DNA of 47,296 bases from positions 1-47,296 of the forward strand of contig CALKRK010000042.1 in the NCBI GenBank assembly GCA_937989675.1. Direction: 5' to 3'. Below are positions 23,675 to 33,490 of this stretch, piece after piece; the first letter of the stretch is position 1, and each line of letters opens with the position of its first letter. The position numbers and the translations under genes are program-made. The DNA is from an uncultured Arenicella sp. (GTDB lineage: Bacteria > Pseudomonadota > Gammaproteobacteria > Arenicellales > Arenicellaceae). The notes beneath the pieces are model-generated. The model ran no database searches and was not told the origin of the DNA. It saw only the letters and a list, made by a program, of their open reading frames with translations.

Positions 23675-25243
23675 CTACCAGAAGACAACTAGAACTAAGC
23701 CCATTGCGATTGCCAACACTAGGGACTGCACTCGATAATCTTTCAACAGAGATCCTTGATGATGTGAATCGCTTAGACCTCTGCGATATACCAACGACTC
23801 TATTTTTTCCTGGTCTACAGCTTGGCCGAACTTACTCGCAACAATCAACGCTACTGTGCAAATCGCAAACATAATCCCCACAGCGACTGAGAAATGGATA
23901 CTCGACACACCCGTTTGCCGCAACAGAAAAAAGCCGATGCCAACCGCAAAACCAAACAGCAAAGTAATATACGCGCCTGTGCCATTCGCGCGCTTATAAA
24001 ACATGCCTACTAAAAATAACACGGCAATAGGCGGAACTATAATCGCGAACATCTGCTGGAGGTAACTCCACAAACCGCCAAAATTGCCAATCATGGGGGC
24101 CCATAGCGCCGCTACAACCATAATTATAAGCATAGTAACCCGCCCAATTTTCGCCGTCTCTTTACTCGACAAATTTGGTTTTCGGGGTTTGATAAAATCC
24201 ATCACAATAAGTGTCGAGGCTGAATTCAGGGTTGAATCCACAGTAGACATAATCGCTGAAATAAGACCGGCTAGCACAATACCAACGACACCGACCGGCA
24301 AGACCTCGGCCACTAAGGTAGGAAAGACCATATCGCCATTTTCAATGTTCGGCAGCAAACTAACCGCCATTGCACCTGGTAACACCATGATGAACAGCGG
24401 AAGAATTTTCAGGAAGCCGCCCAATATCGCTCCCCAACGTGCATGATTGATATCACGAGCTGCGAGAACACGTTGAGTAACGTATTGATTGGTCACCCAA
24501 TACCAAAAACCGAGTAACGGAACACCAACTAAGGTACCCAACCATGGCAGCATCGGGTCATCGGCTGGGCGAATAACCGACAGGCGACCCTCAGGCACGG
24601 ATGATGTAACACTCTCCCAAGAAAAACCGTGTTGACTAAATAAAATATAGCTTAGCACCGAGCAGCCAACAATCAGAATAATCGCTTGAAGTGTGTCGGT
24701 ATAGACCACGGCTTTTAAACCACCAAAAGCCGTATACACGCCCGCGATCAGCGCCAGCACCAAAGTGGTATGCCACAACTCAATGGTCGGGAAAAACACT
24801 TTCAATACAACCGCACCGGCGTACAAACCACCAGCCATGTCTACCAGCACGCTGATGATAATGGTAACCGCAGAGAATATCTTGCGCGAACGAGAATCGT
24901 AGCGCAGCTCGAGAAATTCTGGCACCGTAGTTATTCGTGCGTTCAAATAAACTGGAATGAAAATCGCCGCCATAATAATGAGCGGTAAACCCGACAACCA
25001 TTCGTAGTTAGAAACGGCAATACCGGATGTGTATGCGGCTCCACTCAAACCGATCAGCGTGGTACTCGAGATATTCGACGCGAACAGCGAGAAACCAATC
25101 ACTCCCCAAGTCAGTGATCGTCCACCCAAAAACAGATCTTCTTCTGTTTTGGTTTTTAGGCCAACCCAAACACCGATACCAAGTACTAACAGAAAGTAAG
25201 CGCTGATAATTACTAAATCCAGATCGCTGATCCCACTTATCAT
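23675..25243 (-). CDS. Sodium:solute symporter (SSS family), probably sugar transporting
   Basis: 522 residues with about 14 membrane segments, the size of the SGLT-like subgroup. Typical stretches are VIISAYFLLVLGIGVWVGLK at the start, FLGGRSLTWGVIGFSLFASNISSTTLIG split by normal spacing, GLKAVVYTDTLQAIILI and the conserved AGLISAIMSTVDSTLNSASTL. Its position downstream of the TonB receptor, next to a LacI repressor and a glucosidase, points to sodium-driven inner-membrane uptake of the glucoside or glucose. A terminator lies between the receptor and this gene, so read-through or a separate promoter is needed. Confidence 0.92.
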   Translation of the reverse strand: MISGISDLDLVIISAYFLLVLGIGVWVGLKTKTEEDLFLGGRSLTWGVIGFSLFASNISSTTLIGLSGAAYTSGIAVSNYEWLSGLPLIIMAAIFIPVYLNARITTVPEFLELRYDSRSRKIFSAVTIIISVLVDMAGGLYAGAVVLKVFFPTIELWHTTLVLALIAGVYTAFGGLKAVVYTDTLQAIILIVGCSVLSYILFSQHGFSWESVTSSVPEGRLSVIRPADDPMLPWLGTLVGVPLLGFWYWVTNQYVTQRVLAARDINHARWGAILGGFLKILPLFIMVLPGAMAVSLLPNIENGDMVFPTLVAEVLPVGVVGIVLAGLISAIMSTVDSTLNSASTLIVMDFIKPRKPNLSSKETAKIGRVTMLIIMVVAALWAPMIGNFGGLWSYLQQMFAIIVPPIAVLFLVGMFYKRANGTGAYITLLFGFAVGIGFFLLRQTGVSSIHFSVAVGIMFAICTVALIVASKFGQAVDQEKIESLVYRRGLSDSHHQGSLLKDYRVQSLVLAIAMGLVLVVFW

Positions 25244-25268
25244 GTGCTTACTCTTATTCTAGTTAATC

Positions 25269-25320
25269 AAAAAAGGGAAATCTCCGCGCGGCTCTTTTAT
25301 CACTACCGCGCGAAGATTTC
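25269..25320 (-). terminator. Intrinsic terminator after the TonB receptor gene
   Basis: On the minus strand a 15-bp stem (arms 25306-25320 and 25277-25291, one U-G wobble, GC-rich core CGCGCGG/CCGCGCG) is followed by CCC and six T. It lies between the receptor stop and the symporter start. Confidence 0.88.
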
Positions 25321-25327
25321 GTAACAA

Positions 25328-25350
25328 CTCCGGAGCGTTGCTCACCGGAG
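25328..25350 (-). repeat. Second hairpin after the TonB receptor gene
   Basis: CTCCGG and CCGGAG arms, 11-base loop, just upstream of the main terminator. Together the two may protect the receptor mRNA 3' end. Confidence 0.5.
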
Positions 25351-25367
25351 CTGAACCTGCGTGTGAC

Positions 25368-28328
25368 CTAGAATGATCCACGAACACCGATGTTATAACG
25401 CGCGCCACGCTCTTCATAATAGCGCAGGTAATTGCGTTTTCCATCAAAGAACACAAACTCATCTTCGTCGGTCAAGTTTACCCCTTCAACAAAGAATGTC
25501 AGGTTATCGTTGAGGTTATAGCTCGCGGTTAGGTCAAGTTGTCCATAATCATCAACCGTTTCTGAGCGGCCTGACAAACCCGAAATTTCACGTACATACT
25601 CATCACGAAAGTTATAGGAAACACGCACACTCAACTTGTCAGTTTCATAGAAGCCGGAAAGGTTATACGTTAGGTCAGACACATTCTCTAACGAAGATAC
25701 GATACCGTCAGCCGTCGTCGTTTCGCTATCAACCAACGTTAGATTACCTTGGTAACCAAACCCGTTTTCGAAAAACTGCACATACGACAACTCGAGGCCT
25801 TTAAGCTCTGATGAGTCACTGTTATCAGGCCTTGTAAAGTTAAATTCTCGACCAAAAGGCTGACCTGCACCGATAACCTCACGAGAAACCACATTGGCAA
25901 CAGTATCACTCAGATCTTTATAAAACAGAGCGGCAGACGCCGTTATATTGTCGCCGTAGTACTCCAAAGAAAGATCAAAGTTATTAGACCGAGTTGGCTC
26001 TAGGTTTGGATTACCCGCAACGATCGACTCGCTCCCTAAATTAGTGCTGACCACAGCCTGCACCGTCGTTAAATTACTCAAAGTTGGCCGCGAGATAGTT
26101 TCAGCAAAGCCTGTTCGCAACACAAGTTGATCACTCAAATCCAACGCAAAATTGAATGCAGGCAACACATCGGTATAAGAGTTACTAAACGATACTGGCG
26201 TATCATTGCTGAACGTAAATACTTGATCGGGGGCGGTTGGCACCAACTGTACGATATTGGTCACTTGGTTGAACGCTCCAGTCGATGTAAGCTTAGTGCG
26301 CACCACACGCACACCGGCGTTTGCGCGAAACGGATAACTTCCAAGCTCACCTTCAAAATCCAACTGGGTATAGAAGCCAGTTACTTCTTCCTCAATCGTA
26401 TTCGATTGATCCGGTCGCACGATTGGCGTCAAAATATCAGCTCCGCTGCTGTTAGCAAAACCGGTAAAGTCCGCTGTTCGAGCTACTGCAATCGGGTTTC
26501 CATTCATGTCTTCGGGAATACCTTCCGCGTTGAGAATTGGATCACCTTGATTGAACTGAGCATAGAGCGCTCGCAGCCCATCTCGGGTAAATGTTGGAAA
26601 GTTATTCGGCACGTTTGCGCCAGCATCTCTAAGAAAATCATTTACCGGGAACGGTTGGAAGATGGCATCGTAGAGAGCCGGGTCAATTCCGCGCAGCGAG
26701 AACCCTGTTGAACCGCAAAAGAAATTACACCAGCGATCTCGATTATCGGCTGCGATGTTACCCTTTTCTCGATCGGTATAGTCAAAACCGAATTTTATTG
26801 AACTAGCATCCCCAAGCAAGTATTCACCATCCAGCTTAAAGCTCGTTACAGTATCTTCAATAAGGTTGATCGAATCACGCGTAAAGTGACCACGGTATTG
26901 ACGAGGCGAATTGCCTTGAGCAATGCCCGCATTTAGCGCCGACAATGGCACACGGTCTGCTGCAGCAATATTTGGGTTCAAACCTCTCGGGAAAGCCGGA
27001 TCATACGGCGCAACTAAGCTCTGGAAGTTCCCAACTTCCCCGCCCGTATAATTGTAAATATTGAGCGCCGGTACCGGAGTACCGATTACATAGAAAGAAC
27101 CACTGCCACCGCCTGAAACAATATTGTCACGTTGCCCCTTTGCTTCTGACCATGCCAGGTCAAAGTTCAAATTAAGTTGATCGTTGACTTGCCAATCACC
27201 ATTGAACCCAAGCTGCAGTGTTTCAGTATCTACTTCAGTAAAGCGAGAGTTTAGTTCAGACGATTGAAGATAATCAAACGCGGTCAATACGCCATTCTCA
27301 GCGACTTGCACATTATTTAGCGAGGTCACACAAGCTGGGCACGGAAAATGTGCACTTGCAAAATACTGACCAGGGCTTTTGAATTCTGTGTAGAGAACAT
27401 CCACCAAACCTTCAAAGTTCTCGCTTGGACGAAATTGAAACGCCAACGTACCACCGATTCTCTCGCGCTCTTCTCGAGCTGTTCCATAAGATGATGACGT
27501 GTAATCACCACTTCCTATGCCCACGGCCCCAACAGGTACATTACTAGGATCTCCAATACCGCGAATCTCACCGGACGCTAGTTGATAAAGAGGAATACTA
27601 AACGGATCGATACTTTCAGCAACATCTACTCTAAAATCGCGCTTAGTGTAGTTAACTGACCCTAAAAACCCATACGTTCCCTCTTCGTTTACTGTGCTGA
27701 ACACCCCTGAAGCGCGGCCACCAGTATCGTCGGCAAGGTCATCACGCAAGCCAGCAACTGAGAAACTCGCGACCGTACCATCGTAGTCAAAGGGTTTCGC
27801 TGAAACCACATCGACACGGCCGCCGATACTACCGTCACCTAAACGGGTTTCAGCCGATTTATACACTTCGACTTTTGATACTAGCTCCGAAGCAATATTA
27901 TCAAAACTAAATTCGCGCCCAATATTTTCAGTTGCTAGCAAGCGACCGTTATACGTCACCGAGTTAAACTCTTCACCAACGCCACGAATGGTGATGAAAC
28001 GACCATCGCCGCCTCGGCCACGCGCGATAGCCACACCGGGCACACGCTGCAAAGATTCAGCCACATTCTGGTCAGGAAACTTGCCCAAATCTTCGGCGGT
28101 TATCGCATCGACCAAACCTGATGCATCCTGTTTGATGTTAGCCGCGTTTTTTAAACTGCCCTTTATGCCCGTTACGACAATCTCTTCAAGTACAGTTCCT
28201 TCTTGTGCGTTGGCTACACCTAATACGCCGGTCATCATCACAGGAAATAGAAAAGCCGCTATCGCCTTTCGTTTAAACACTGGCGTCGACATCGACCTCT
28301 GTTCATTTTTTGTATAATTTTTTTTCAT
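25368..28328 (-). CDS. TonB-dependent outer-membrane receptor, carbohydrate type
   Basis: 986 residues with a strong GGAGG site before the ATG. A signal peptide ends at ...GVANAQ (about residue 42), followed directly by a TonB-box-like EEIVVTGIKGSLKNA. The plug domain contains the family's ALD-type features AITAEDLGKFPDQNVAESLQRVPGV, FITIRGVGEEFNSVTYNG and VSKVEVYKSAE (shortened here); the barrel ends with the aromatic terminal residue GVRGSF. The length and QNVAESLQRVPGV form belong to the Xanthomonas/Caulobacter type of sugar receptors. With GH13, LacI and SSS genes next door it should import alpha-glucosides across the outer membrane. A LacI-type operator lies 159 bases upstream. Confidence 0.93.
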   Translation of the reverse strand: MKKNYTKNEQRSMSTPVFKRKAIAAFLFPVMMTGVLGVANAQEGTVLEEIVVTGIKGSLKNAANIKQDASGLVDAITAEDLGKFPDQNVAESLQRVPGVAIARGRGGDGRFITIRGVGEEFNSVTYNGRLLATENIGREFSFDNIASELVSKVEVYKSAETRLGDGSIGGRVDVVSAKPFDYDGTVASFSVAGLRDDLADDTGGRASGVFSTVNEEGTYGFLGSVNYTKRDFRVDVAESIDPFSIPLYQLASGEIRGIGDPSNVPVGAVGIGSGDYTSSSYGTAREERERIGGTLAFQFRPSENFEGLVDVLYTEFKSPGQYFASAHFPCPACVTSLNNVQVAENGVLTAFDYLQSSELNSRFTEVDTETLQLGFNGDWQVNDQLNLNFDLAWSEAKGQRDNIVSGGGSGSFYVIGTPVPALNIYNYTGGEVGNFQSLVAPYDPAFPRGLNPNIAAADRVPLSALNAGIAQGNSPRQYRGHFTRDSINLIEDTVTSFKLDGEYLLGDASSIKFGFDYTDREKGNIAADNRDRWCNFFCGSTGFSLRGIDPALYDAIFQPFPVNDFLRDAGANVPNNFPTFTRDGLRALYAQFNQGDPILNAEGIPEDMNGNPIAVARTADFTGFANSSGADILTPIVRPDQSNTIEEEVTGFYTQLDFEGELGSYPFRANAGVRVVRTKLTSTGAFNQVTNIVQLVPTAPDQVFTFSNDTPVSFSNSYTDVLPAFNFALDLSDQLVLRTGFAETISRPTLSNLTTVQAVVSTNLGSESIVAGNPNLEPTRSNNFDLSLEYYGDNITASAALFYKDLSDTVANVVSREVIGAGQPFGREFNFTRPDNSDSSELKGLELSYVQFFENGFGYQGNLTLVDSETTTADGIVSSLENVSDLTYNLSGFYETDKLSVRVSYNFRDEYVREISGLSGRSETVDDYGQLDLTASYNLNDNLTFFVEGVNLTDEDEFVFFDGKRNYLRYYEERGARYNIGVRGSF

Positions 28329-28664
28329 TACTGAATCCTCCTCATAAATTCAAATCTATTGCTTCGCTTTCTCTATCAACCGAATTTTGTTTTTGGTCGA
28401 GACTTGTGGTCAAGCACACATACAAACACGCTGTCGTTTATTCAAAATTCCGTAGCGATCACTTTCAGATTAAAAACATAAATAGCTCTTAATCGATTAA
28501 GATGAATTTAGATATTCCACCAAATTCCGGTCAATCTCAATACTGGGGAGGTCTTAATTTTCTCTTAATTTTAAGAGGGCCTAAACCGAAAATACGTTCT
28601 CAACAATGCATCCATTAACTAGACTTAAGAATACTTCGACCTATCTAAAACTTGCCCTTATCCT
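28329..28664. other. Regulatory stretch before the TonB receptor
   Basis: 336 bases between the LacI stop and the receptor start, without a supported ORF. It holds the LacI operator (28487-28502), an inverted repeat CTCTTAA-TT-TTAAGAG (28562-28577) that resembles the operator but lacks its central CG, and a long receptor leader. On the minus strand TTGACC (28529-28534) upstream of the operator is a possible -35 box. Confidence 0.6.
28487..28502. promoter_or_regulatory. LacI-type operator before the TonB receptor
   Basis: Perfect 16-bp palindrome TCTTAATCGATTAAGA with the central CG expected of LacI-family sites. It matches 31384-31399 before the glucosidase in 15 of 16 positions. Confidence 0.8.
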
Positions 28665-28673
28665 TTAAGGGCA
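28645..28673 (-). terminator. Terminator of the glucosidase-LacI operon
   Basis: On the minus strand TGCCCTTA-AAGGA-TAAGGGCA (8-bp perfect stem) overlaps the LacI stop codon and is followed by AGTTTT. Short T-run, but the stem is good. Confidence 0.7.
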
Positions 28674-29711
28674 GCTCTCTCTAATGATGAGTTCTGTGGG
28701 TAAAACTAAGCTTTTTTCTTCTCTCATTCCGAGAAAGATTTCCGCCGCAATACGCCCTTTATCCTTGCTTTGCTGATGCACCGTTGTAAGTGTAGGGTGC
28801 TGGGTATGCGACTCTGGAATATCATCGAAACCCGTTATTTTTACATCCTCTGGCACGCGCAAACCAAGGTGTCTTGCCGCTTGTAAAGCCCCCAATGCAA
28901 TGCGGTCGCTCATACACAGCAACAAACCGGGCCTGTGATCCTGGGTCAACGCTTCGCGTGCCGCTTGGTAGCCCAACTTGTGTGTATTATCCGGGATATG
29001 CCAAATTCTCTTCGGCGCTATTGTACGCTTAAATTTCTTTGCCGCCGCTTGAAACCCTCGAAGCCGCTGTATGGTAATGGTGGCTTCATCAAACAATCCG
29101 CCATCGTCGACTCGACAAACTCTGTTACGATCATTAATGCGAAGACCAAGCACAGCGATACCCGACTCGGCGGATAAATTCTCTAATGCATATTCGGCGC
29201 ACGCGCGCGCACCTCTGTAGTTATCGACATTCACCGACACGTAACCTTCAATTTCAAAGTCAACGGTAATGATAGATTTGTGTTGAGCAACCAATTGGGC
29301 CAGCTTTTGAGGTTGTGGTGGTCCATACACTATGAATCCGTCAACAAACGATTCATAGCCAGAAGCCATCTCGACATGATCTCTGGATGGCATTACCAAT
29401 AGATTGAATTGTCGCTCCTCAAATACTTCGGCTAAACCTTGCAAAAACTGATTAGCAACAGCGTCCGAGAAGCTATAACTGAGATAGTTCGACAGCATCA
29501 CTCCGATTATTCCAGTCTTACCCGTCCTCAAGCTTCTAGCGGCGGCGTTTGGCCCTGGATAACCTATCTCTTGGCAGCGTTCCAAAATGTGTTCGCGCAA
29601 ACTGCGAGATAACTGACTTGGGCGGTTAAACGCGTTGGAGACGGTCGCTGTTGACACCTCCAACAAAGCGGCAACATCTTTAAGTCTCAACTGACTGGAC
29701 GAATTAGACAT
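28665..29711 (-). CDS. LacI-family repressor of the glucoside locus
   Basis: 348 residues. N-terminal helix-turn-helix RLKDVAALLEVSTATVSNAFNRPSQLS (split by its turn) with the hinge helix AARSLRTGKTG; the rest is a periplasmic-binding-protein-like effector domain with GVMLSNYLSYSF, GFIVYGPP, RPGLLLCMSDRIALGALQAA and the closing ITGFDDIPESHTQHPTLTTVHQ. It follows the GH13 gene by 13 bases in the same operon. It very likely binds the matching palindromes before the receptor and the glucosidase, with a glucose-oligomer product as inducer (inference). Confidence 0.93.
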   Translation of the reverse strand: MSNSSSQLRLKDVAALLEVSTATVSNAFNRPSQLSRSLREHILERCQEIGYPGPNAAARSLRTGKTGIIGVMLSNYLSYSFSDAVANQFLQGLAEVFEERQFNLLVMPSRDHVEMASGYESFVDGFIVYGPPQPQKLAQLVAQHKSIITVDFEIEGYVSVNVDNYRGARACAEYALENLSAESGIAVLGLRINDRNRVCRVDDGGLFDEATITIQRLRGFQAAAKKFKRTIAPKRIWHIPDNTHKLGYQAAREALTQDHRPGLLLCMSDRIALGALQAARHLGLRVPEDVKITGFDDIPESHTQHPTLTTVHQQSKDKGRIAAEIFLGMREEKSLVLPTELIIRESCP

Positions 29712-29724
29712 CTAATTTAAATAG

Positions 29725-31356
29725 CTATCCACACTGTTCATAAAACGCCACCTGAAACGGCGGTAAATAGAGTGTGCCATTCTCGAGTTGATAGGTAAAG
29801 CCAGCCTCATCCAGAACTCGACCATCCGTAAATGGCAAGCTTACTTGCTGCGTAGCGTTGCTTGTATTGATTGCTACAAACAGCTGCTGGCACTCCGATT
29901 GGCGCAGCCAACAAAGTACTTCACCAGTGCCCTCGATCAATTCAATATCGCCGAAAACTAAGGCTGGCTGGGCCTTTCGCCATGCTATAAAGGCTCGACT
30001 AAAGTTCAAAACACTACTTTCATCACGCTTTTGAGTGGCAACCGAGAGAGCACTATGACTATCTGGTATTGGTAGCCAAGGCTCAGCCTGACTAAACCCG
30101 GCACCCTGGCTGCTATCCCAAGGCATTGGCGTGCGGCAACCATCTCGCCCCTTGTACTCGGGCCAAAATGGAAGACCATAAGGATCTCTTATTTGTTCAT
30201 AAGCAACGTCAGCTTGAGGCAAACCAAGCTCATCACCCTGATACAGGCAAATACTGCCACGCATCGAAAACAATAGCGCTAGGCTCATCTTTGCGAAGTC
30301 AGCTCCATGCCCTGTTCCCCATCGCGTGTTATGTCGCTCTACATCGTGATTTGACAAAGCCCAACAAGGCCAACCGTCGCCGATGGAATTCTCGATCTTG
30401 GAGATCACCTTACGCACATAGTCAGCGGAGAATTGTTTGTCCAACAGGTCAAAGGTATAAGCCATATGCAACTTATCACCGCCCGAGGTATAGGCTGCCA
30501 TGGTATCAAGAGGGTTATCATCACTGATCTCACCCACACTGGTCGTTTCAGGATACTGATCTAGTAGGCTTCTTAAATCGCTAAGGAAATCAAGATTTTC
30601 AGGTTGAGTGATGTCGTATCTATGATGTTGCCACCCGTATGGGTTATCATCGCTCACGGTCAATGTCTTGTGCTCTGCGCATTGCACCGCAGGATTGTTA
30701 CGCAGTGCATGATCATGATAGTAGAAATTAACCACGTCAAAACGGAACCCATCCACTCCAAGTTCAAGCCAAAATTTAGCATTATCTAGCTGTTCTTTTC
30801 TTACTTGCGGATTGTGGAAATTCAGATCAGGTTGACTACTTAAAAAGTTATGCAGGTAATACTGTTGGCGCCTTGAATCCCAAGTCCAGGCTTGACCACC
30901 AAACAGAGATAACCAGTTATTTGGGGCTGTACCATCGGGCTGCGCGTCAGCCCATACGTACCAATCCGATTTCTGATTTGATCTGTCGGCCCGGCTTTCT
31001 TTAAACCATGCATGGTTTTCAGATGTATGACTTAATACCTGATCGACAATAACCTTAAGCCCAAGGTGATGTGCGGCAGACAACAACGCCTTGAAATCCT
31101 CGAGACTTCCAAACAATGGGTCCACATCACGATAGTCACTAATATCGTATCCAAAATCCGCCATTGGAGACTTAAAAAACGGTGACACCCATATCGCATC
31201 AACTCCCAATTTAGCAACGTAGTCTAATTTTGCACTGATTCCATTTAGATCCCCCATTCCATCTCCGCGGCTATCACAAAAGCTGCGCGGATAAATTTGA
31301 TAAATACTCGCTCCCTTCCACCAAGGAATCGCACTCTCGTTTGTTTTGCTTCTCAA
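29725..31356 (-). CDS. GH13 alpha-glucosidase (oligo-1,6/alpha-1,4 type)
   Basis: 543 residues from a TTG at 31356; an in-frame TGA four codons upstream leaves no other start, and GAGA lies seven bases before. The catalytic set is complete: nucleophile D207 in GFRFDVVNF, acid/base E276 in SVGEISDD and D338 in SNHDVERH, with the early FDVDPLFGS-type loop reading YRDVDPLFGSLEDF. The opening WWKGASIYQIYPRSF is typical of cytoplasmic or periplasmic exo-acting glucosidases, and no signal peptide is present, so hydrolysis is cytoplasmic. Together with the receptor and symporter it forms a short alpha-glucan oligomer utilisation set. Confidence 0.93.
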   Translation of the reverse strand: MRSKTNESAIPWWKGASIYQIYPRSFCDSRGDGMGDLNGISAKLDYVAKLGVDAIWVSPFFKSPMADFGYDISDYRDVDPLFGSLEDFKALLSAAHHLGLKVIVDQVLSHTSENHAWFKESRADRSNQKSDWYVWADAQPDGTAPNNWLSLFGGQAWTWDSRRQQYYLHNFLSSQPDLNFHNPQVRKEQLDNAKFWLELGVDGFRFDVVNFYYHDHALRNNPAVQCAEHKTLTVSDDNPYGWQHHRYDITQPENLDFLSDLRSLLDQYPETTSVGEISDDNPLDTMAAYTSGGDKLHMAYTFDLLDKQFSADYVRKVISKIENSIGDGWPCWALSNHDVERHNTRWGTGHGADFAKMSLALLFSMRGSICLYQGDELGLPQADVAYEQIRDPYGLPFWPEYKGRDGCRTPMPWDSSQGAGFSQAEPWLPIPDSHSALSVATQKRDESSVLNFSRAFIAWRKAQPALVFGDIELIEGTGEVLCWLRQSECQQLFVAINTSNATQQVSLPFTDGRVLDEAGFTYQLENGTLYLPPFQVAFYEQCG

Positions 31357-31381
31357 TGAACTGTCTCAATTTTTGGAATAC

Positions 31382-31420
31382 TATCTTAAACGATTAAGAT
31401 AACTAATACCCCCAAGTCAA
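31382..31420 (-). promoter_or_regulatory. Promoter and LacI-type operator of the glucosidase operon
   Basis: A 20-base near-perfect palindrome TATCTTAA-ACGA-TTAAGATA (31382-31401, one mismatched pair) overlaps the region where the -10 box should lie downstream of TTGACT (31415-31420). Steric repression is the simplest model. Confidence 0.72.
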
Positions 31421-31509
31421 CGCAATCCGAAAGTTTCTTAAATTTCACTTAAATTATATAAAACCGAATTAAACACGCTTAGCTAGAAAGGCAACGCAAA
31501 CAAGAAGGT

Positions 31510-32739
31510 CTAACGAAAAACAACAGATACACGATACCTCGAGTCTTTATCAACATCTGTCTTAAGCGTGCATGAAAGTCGATCACAAATTCGTTCAACG
31601 ATACTCAGGCCAATACCAAAACCTTCGCTGCGCTTTGTGGCACTGCCCATCTCGTTCGAAACAACAATAGAGTCATTGAGTAACTCGATAACTATTGGGC
31701 TACTACTCCCATGAGCAATCGCGTTTCGAAGTAAACTTCGAATAATTACGGCAGCCACGTTTGCCGGCAAGGGATACTCAAAAGACGATACAAGTTCAGT
31801 TTCGATATTCACTACTTGTGTTGCCATAGCGGCTTTTACAGAATCAATTTTTTGGCGGAGCACGCCTAACGAACATCGATCCTCGGAACTTAGTTGGCGT
31901 TCACTCGCTAACCATAAAAACGCGTCGGCCACTTCGTTCATTTCCAAAACAGAGCGCTTAAGTCGAGCCACATAATTCGAAAATGGGCCTGTCTGATCTT
32001 CAACGTGTAATTCCAACAACTCGGTGGCCGACCTTGCCACCTGAATCGGCGAACGTAATTCGTGACTTACACCGCGATTAAATTCGTATTCACGTTGCGC
32101 CGCATTTTTAGCCTTACTCAGGGCCACAGCGAGCTCCTTCGCAAGAACACCGATCTCATCATCTGAGAATTCATTTGCCAACTCGATAACTGAGCCATCC
32201 AAATCACCTTGCTGTACTTCGTGGCTCAGCTTGCGCACTGGCTCCAATGTTGTTCGCACTAACCGTCGCGCTACCAACACGGCCACAACAGTCACAAGCA
32301 GCGTGGCAATAATAATCGAAATAAAAATCGGCAATTTGTTGCCACGCACAGCAAGTAAATCACTCACATCGTAGACTAGGAACCGAGAAGAGTCAGCCAC
32401 ATTGAAGTGGTGAATAAATAGTGCATTTTGCGAGTCAAAATACTCATGGATGCCAATGCTTTGAGCGATTCGATTTCGATCTTTAAGTGGAACCGAATCC
32501 GGCAGCGCGCCAATCGAACTTGCCAGCAGAAAACGGCGGTTACTAGGCTCCCACTCCACGGTTGGGTTTTGCGATTGATGTAAATCAAAAAGTTTTTTCT
32601 CGGCGGACATCTGATTGACGAATACCTGGTCTTCCGTGGTGAAAACAATTATAAACAGCAGCATCGTAAACACAGCACAGAGCACCAGCGACAAACCCAA
32701 CATCGAATTACGAAATCGAGCCTTGATACTAATTGCCAT
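31510..32739 (-). CDS. Sensor histidine kinase (HAMP, HisKA, HATPase)
   Basis: 409 residues from the ATG at 32739, which has GAGG nine bases upstream and overlaps the regulator gene by 11 bases; the frame extends to 32775 without such a site. Membrane segments lie near 8-32 and 145-170, bracketing a sensor domain of about 110 residues. HAMP is followed by H226 in VSHELRSP, an N box RNAIAHG and a GFGIGLSIVERI glycine box. Being co-transcribed with an exporter and a hydrolase, it probably senses membrane or envelope stress that the exporter relieves. Confidence 0.92.
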   Translation of the reverse strand: MAISIKARFRNSMLGLSLVLCAVFTMLLFIIVFTTEDQVFVNQMSAEKKLFDLHQSQNPTVEWEPSNRRFLLASSIGALPDSVPLKDRNRIAQSIGIHEYFDSQNALFIHHFNVADSSRFLVYDVSDLLAVRGNKLPIFISIIIATLLVTVVAVLVARRLVRTTLEPVRKLSHEVQQGDLDGSVIELANEFSDDEIGVLAKELAVALSKAKNAAQREYEFNRGVSHELRSPIQVARSATELLELHVEDQTGPFSNYVARLKRSVLEMNEVADAFLWLASERQLSSEDRCSLGVLRQKIDSVKAAMATQVVNIETELVSSFEYPLPANVAAVIIRSLLRNAIAHGSSSPIVIELLNDSIVVSNEMGSATKRSEGFGIGLSIVERICDRLSCTLKTDVDKDSRYRVSVVFR

Positions 32740-33418
32740 GACTATCTTCCTCAGCTCGAATTGCAAACCCGACACCGCGAACTGTCTTTAGCATTTTAAA
32801 CTCGAATGGTTTATCCAGTTCACGGCGTAATTCATACATGTGCGAACGCAATGGGTCGCTCCCTGGCGGGTGATCGCCCCAAAGTGAAAACTCAATATCT
32901 TGCCTCGAAACGACATTGGGCGACGCGCGCATTAACATTTCTAAAACTCTTTGCGACGCGCGATGTAGGCTCAATTCTTTACCACTGCGCGTGGCTCGCC
33001 ATTCATCTAAATTCAATGACAGATCTCCAACAACGATGTTACGTGAGCGGTTCGGCTCGAGCCTAAGTTTTAGTGCGTCAAGCCGCATCGATAGCTCCTT
33101 CATTTCAAACGGCTTAACCAAATAGTCCCACGCGCCCATTTGAAACCCGGTGACTTTATCCGCCAGGGAGCCACGCGCGCTAAGCATAAGCACAGGCGTT
33201 TCAAGTTGGTGCTCTTCACGCAGCTTTCGACATAGTTCGAAACCATCCATACGCGGCAAATTGATGTCCAGAATAATACTGTCGAAGGCGTTTTCCGTTG
33301 CTAGACGCAATCCCATAACGCCGTCACTGGCATAATCCACTGCATGCCCAAGCAGCTCAAGATAATCGCCGATGTTCGCGGCAATGTCGGAATTATCTTC
33401 TACGATAAGTATTCTCAT
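32729..33418 (-). CDS. OmpR/PhoB-family response regulator
   Basis: 229 residues. Receiver with D8-D9-type acidic pocket (VEDNSD), phosphoacceptor D51 in LDINLPRMDGF and K in VKPFEMKEL; the C-terminal winged helix contains LSLHRASQRVLEMLMRASPNVVSRQDIE and the wing ending TVRGVGFAIRAE (both split by the standard turns). Partner of the overlapping kinase. It lies 72 bases after the permease gene in the same direction, so the exporter operon probably continues into it. Confidence 0.95.
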   Translation of the reverse strand: MRILIVEDNSDIAANIGDYLELLGHAVDYASDGVMGLRLATENAFDSIILDINLPRMDGFELCRKLREEHQLETPVLMLSARGSLADKVTGFQMGAWDYLVKPFEMKELSMRLDALKLRLEPNRSRNIVVGDLSLNLDEWRATRSGKELSLHRASQRVLEMLMRASPNVVSRQDIEFSLWGDHPPGSDPLRSHMYELRRELDKPFEFKMLKTVRGVGFAIRAEEDSHGN

Positions 33419-33490
33419 TATGAACCCTAAGGTGCGGTTGAAAATTTTTTAGTGAATGGCATCTTGAGCTAAACCGGTTTCGATTACTCA

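Noticed and set aside
26127-26711. 194-codon plus-strand frame inside the TonB receptor gene
   Set aside because: Antisense shadow of a clear 986-residue receptor; no ribosome binding site or family features.
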